Source: an uncultured Bacteroidaceae bacterium (GTDB lineage: Bacteria; Bacteroidota; Bacteroidia; Bacteroidales; Bacteroidaceae). From it: 8,487 nt of DNA. The stretch spans positions 1 through 8,487 of the forward strand of contig CAJGCJ010000084.1 of NCBI GenBank assembly GCA_904501775.1, written 5' to 3'. The notes under the pieces were generated by a model. The model was not told where the DNA came from and searched no databases. It was given only the letters and a program-made list of their open reading frames with translations. Numbering within the stretch: the stretch's first letter is position 1; the number at the start of each line of letters is the position of its first letter. Position numbers and translations under genes: made by a program. Of the stretch, positions 5,910 to 8,487 are shown piece by piece.

Positions 5910-7448
5910 ATGAAACGGACGTTTTACTTTCTTGTACTTGCTCTGTTGTCAATGGCTGTAAATGCGCAGAATTTTGACAAAGAGAGGAATACAGAGAAAA
6001 GCAGTCTCAGCGATTTTCGCAAATCGGTACGCGAAGAGTTTGATACTTTCCGGAACGAGGTGATGGAGGAGTATATTAACTTTGTCCGTAACCCATGGAA
6101 AGAGTTCATGACGACTCCTCCGGTTGAGGCTCCCAAAGATACGGTAAGGCCTGTTGTTATGCCCGAAGGCGATAGAAAGAAGCCTGTCGAGAGTAAGCCT
6201 ATACAGGTCAAGAAGGTTGTTCCCCCTGTAAAGATTGCTCCTAAAAGCAAACCTATGACACGCATCGAAGAGAGTGTTCAGCCCGAGGAGAAATTTGTCA
6301 ATTTCTCCTTTTTTGGCACCGATGCAAAGGTGCGTTTCGATGTGGACGACAGGGTTACCCTTATGGGTGTGGATGAGGATGCCATTGCTGATGCTCTCGA
6401 AGCAATGTCGGGCGAGTCCTATAATAATATGATTATAGACTGTAACGAACTGAAGAAAGAGTTCAGACTAAGCGATTGGGCCTATCTGCAGCTGCTCGAT
6501 TCATTGGCAAGCAGGATATATGAGGATGATATAAACAGCGTTTCGCTGTTGTGTGCCTACCTATATATGAACTCGGGATATAAGATGAGACTTGCGCGCA
6601 ATGAAGACAGAATATATATGCTGTATGCCAGCAGATATATAATATATGAGCAGAACTCTTATTCGGTAGACGGTTACAGATATTATTGCCTCGAGGAGCT
6701 GCCTACACGACTGAGTATATGCAAGGCTTCGTTCGAAGGCGAAGAGCCTCTTTCTTTGATGATAGCCGAGGAACAGAAACTCGCCTATAATCCGTCAGAG
6801 CCGAACAGGATATCCTCGGTAGGCTATTCCGATTTTGAGGTGGATGTGACGGTCAACAAGAATCTGCTCGACTTCTACAGTACATACCCTACATCAATGT
6901 TCGGCGACAATATGCTGACACGTTGGGCCATGTATGCAAACACTCCGTTGGACAAGAAGGTTGCCGAGAAGGTGTATCCCGAGTTGGCTGATAAACTGAA
7001 AGGGCTCTCGCAGGTAGAGGCTGTCGAGCGTCTGTTGAACTTTGTACAGACAGGCTTTGAATACGAATATGACGATGAGGTGTGGGGCAACGATCGTATA
7101 TTTTTCCCCGACGAGTGCTTCTTCTACAAATACAACGATTGCGACGACCGCAGCGTGCTCTTCTCGCGCCTTGTACGCGACCTGCTGGGCTTGGAGGTTG
7201 TGCTGGTTGTAGTGCCCGGACATATTCTTGCTGCCGTGAATTTTACCGAGAGCGTTAAAGGTGGATATGTGGTTTATGACGACAAGGAGTTTGTGCTGTG
7301 CGAGCCTACATGTACCAATGGTGCTCCTGTAGGGTGGGCCGACATTGATTCAGATGACAGCTTGAGTGTCATATTGCTCGAGAACGACCCGCAGATGAAG
7401 ATATATCAGAATATGATAAATGGCGACGAGACAGATGCTGCTGTTTAG
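5910..7448 (+). CDS. Exported protein with C-terminal transglutaminase-like cysteine-protease fold
   Basis: A 512-residue protein with a signal peptide at residues 1-19 (AVNA|QNF). Residues about 28-66 form an amphipathic helix with repeating acidic/aromatic spacing ('DFRKSVREEFDTFRNEVMEEY', 'NPWKEF'). Residues about 70-120 are a Pro/Lys/Val-rich, probably disordered linker. The rest is folded. The C-terminal part matches a transglutaminase-like core: 'FFYKYNDCDDRSVLFSRLVRDLLGL' with nucleophile Cys411, 'VVVPGHILAAV' with His438, and 'FVLCEPT' placing Glu465 where the family commonly has the Asp of 'DPT'. Such domains act as peptidases or amide-bond cross-linkers; the substrate is unknown. 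It is the last gene of the run, preceded by two stem-loops and followed by a strong terminator. With the caspase-like gene it would provide a second Cys-His enzyme to the envelope. Domain call is good; activity and link to the caspase are inferred. Confidence 0.75.
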   Translation: MKRTFYFLVLALLSMAVNAQNFDKERNTEKSSLSDFRKSVREEFDTFRNEVMEEYINFVRNPWKEFMTTPPVEAPKDTVRPVVMPEGDRKKPVESKPIQVKKVVPPVKIAPKSKPMTRIEESVQPEEKFVNFSFFGTDAKVRFDVDDRVTLMGVDEDAIADALEAMSGESYNNMIIDCNELKKEFRLSDWAYLQLLDSLASRIYEDDINSVSLLCAYLYMNSGYKMRLARNEDRIYMLYASRYIIYEQNSYSVDGYRYYCLEELPTRLSICKASFEGEEPLSLMIAEEQKLAYNPSEPNRISSVGYSDFEVDVTVNKNLLDFYSTYPTSMFGDNMLTRWAMYANTPLDKKVAEKVYPELADKLKGLSQVEAVERLLNFVQTGFEYEYDDEVWGNDRIFFPDECFFYKYNDCDDRSVLFSRLVRDLLGLEVVLVVVPGHILAAVNFTESVKGGYVVYDDKEFVLCEPTCTNGAPVGWADIDSDDSLSVILLENDPQMKIYQNMINGDETDAAV

Positions 7449-7498
7449 GATGCTAAGTTGATATCTGTCAGGCAATCCGGCTTTTTTATATTGCACAT

Positions 7499-7533
7499 GC
7501 TCCCTGTACGTTTGTATGGGGAGCCTTTTTTTT
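7499..7533 (+). terminator. Rho-independent terminator after the transglutaminase-like gene
   Basis: GCTCCCTGTAC (7499-7509) pairs with GTATGGGGAGC (7514-7524), an 11-bp stem with two G-U pairs and a 4-nt loop. CC and a run of eight Ts (7526-7533) follow. It lies about 50 bp after TAG 7448 and separates the envelope run from glyS. Confidence 0.85.
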
Positions 7534-7597
7534 ATCCAATTTTATGATTTTTTGGAATTATAACAGAATGAAGTAGGGATTTTCGCTAAAAAATGCT

Positions 7598-7606
7598 TTA
7601 CTTTGC
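7598..7606 (+). promoter_or_regulatory. Possible -7 promoter element of glyS
   Basis: TTACTTTGC resembles the Bacteroides -7 element TAnnTTTG with one mismatch and lies 48 bp upstream of ATG 7655. No convincing TTTG is seen at -33, so this is tentative. The rest of the 206-bp spacer holds the terminator and otherwise AT-rich sequence without recognisable features. Confidence 0.35.
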
Positions 7607-7654
7607 AGAATGTTTCTCAAATAATGTAAATCAATAATATAAATATAGAATAGA

Positions 7655-8487
7655 ATGGCTCAGGAAGATGTTTTTAAAAAGGTAGTCGCTCACTGTAAAG
7701 AGTATGGTTTTGTGTTCCCCTCAAGTGATATCTATGATGGACTCGGTGCTGTGTACGACTATGGTCAGATGGGTGTTGAACTTAAGAATAATATCAAGAA
7801 CTATTGGTGGCAGAGCATGGTGCTGTTGCACGACAATATCGTAGGTATCGACTCGGCTATCTTCATGCATCCTACAATCTGGAAGGCTTCGGGACATGTG
7901 GATGCTTTCAATGATCCCCTTATAGACAACCGCGATTCAAAGAAACGCTATCGTGCCGATGTGCTTATAGAGGAGCAGATTGCAAAGTATGAAGAGAAGA
8001 TGGAGAAAGAGGCTGCGAAGGCTGCAAAGCGCTTCGGCGAGTCGTTCAACCGCGAACTCTTCATGGAGACTAATCCTAAGGTGCTTGCCGAGAAGGCTAA
8101 GCGCGATGCTTTGCAGGAGCGTTTTGCCAAGGCGCTGAATGCAATGGATCTTGAGGAGTTGCGTCAGATTATTATTGACGAAGAGATTGTATGTCCAATT
8201 TCAGGTACACGTAACTGGACCGAGGTGCGCCAGTTCAATCTTATGTTCTCTACCGAGATGGGCTCGACAGCCGACGGTGCAATGAAGGTTTATCTGCGTC
8301 CCGAGACTGCTCAGGGTATCTTTGTGAACTATCTGAATGTACAGAAGACCGGCCGTATGCGCATCCCCTTCGGTATTGCCCAAATTGGTAAGGCTTTCCG
8401 TAACGAGATTGTGGCTCGCCAGTTTATCTTCCGTATGCGTGAGTTCGAGCAGATGGAGATGCAGTTCTTTGTACGTCCCGGCAGTGA
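7655..8487 (+). CDS. glyS: Glycyl-tRNA synthetase, alpha2 type, 3'-truncated by window end
   Basis: The frame is open from ATG 7655 to the window edge (277 complete codons), about half the usual length of roughly 510 residues. It begins MAQEDVFKKVVAHCKEYGFV, followed by 'FPSSDIYDGLGAVYDYGQMGVELKNNIKNYWW', typical of the alpha2 (eukaryote/archaeal-like) enzyme. 'LRPETAQGIFVNY' starts at residue 214, and class II motif 2 'FRNEI' has Arg249. 'FRMREFEQMEMQFF' follows. The charged insertion at about 108-165 (rich in KEAAKAAK and EKAKRDALQERF) is a normal part of the Bacteroidetes protein. The enzyme charges tRNA-Gly with glycine in the cytoplasm. It is separated from the upstream run by a strong terminator and probably has its own promoter, so it is a housekeeping neighbour, not part of the module. 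Confidence 0.97.
   Translation, partial: MAQEDVFKKVVAHCKEYGFVFPSSDIYDGLGAVYDYGQMGVELKNNIKNYWWQSMVLLHDNIVGIDSAIFMHPTIWKASGHVDAFNDPLIDNRDSKKRYRADVLIEEQIAKYEEKMEKEAAKAAKRFGESFNRELFMETNPKVLAEKAKRDALQERFAKALNAMDLEELRQIIIDEEIVCPISGTRNWTEVRQFNLMFSTEMGSTADGAMKVYLRPETAQGIFVNYLNVQKTGRMRIPFGIAQIGKAFRNEIVARQFIFRMREFEQMEMQFFVRPGS

Noticed and set aside
7466..7489. T-run after GGCAATCCGGC as an extra terminator
   Set aside because: The sequence before the Ts does not form a stable stem, whereas the hairpin at 7499-7533 does.

Overview
The window looks like chromosomal DNA from a member of the order Bacteroidales (Bacteroides/Prevotella-like). The supporting signs are signal peptides ending in the Bacteroidetes-style '...A|Q' cleavage site, AT-rich leaders without Shine-Dalgarno sequences, a eukaryote-like alpha2 glycyl-tRNA synthetase, and the typical protein families. 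All eight supported genes lie on the + strand. The genus cannot be fixed from this sequence alone.

Layout. Positions 1-932 hold the 3' part of a large repeat protein whose two visible DUF1566/C-type-lectin-like modules are 247 bp each, colinear and without indels. Comparing the copies shows an abrupt change in substitution pattern. The front of the module differs mainly at silent third codon positions. The WYWSST-containing back half differs mainly at codon positions 1 and 2, while the third-position T or C is kept. That is the footprint expected when AAY codons are randomised by a diversity-generating retroelement (DGR). No reverse transcriptase or template repeat is in the window, so the DGR assignment is an inference, but it is the most striking signal here.

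Positions 1006-7448 hold a run of six co-directional genes: an exported LPP20-like protein with a probable pair of C-terminal NTF2-like domains; an exported caspase-family protease (orthocaspase, His101/Cys175); a divergent ECF-type sigma factor; a single-pass membrane protein with the topology of an anti-sigma factor and a TPR-like outer part; a second exported LPP20-like protein; and an exported protein with a C-terminal transglutaminase-like Cys/His/Glu centre. I read this as an envelope-located module with two putative cysteine-protease-fold enzymes and a built-in transcriptional switch. An 11-bp motif, AGGGTTACTTT, occurs just before the sigma gene and again just before the second LPP20-like gene, and is a candidate promoter element for the module's own sigma factor. 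Two stem-loops separate the fifth and sixth genes, and a strong U-tailed terminator closes the run at 7499-7533.

Positions 7655-8487 begin a conserved housekeeping gene, glycyl-tRNA synthetase, cut by the window end. No tRNA, rRNA, CRISPR array, insertion sequence or integrase was seen. The intergenic stretches are all under 300 bp.
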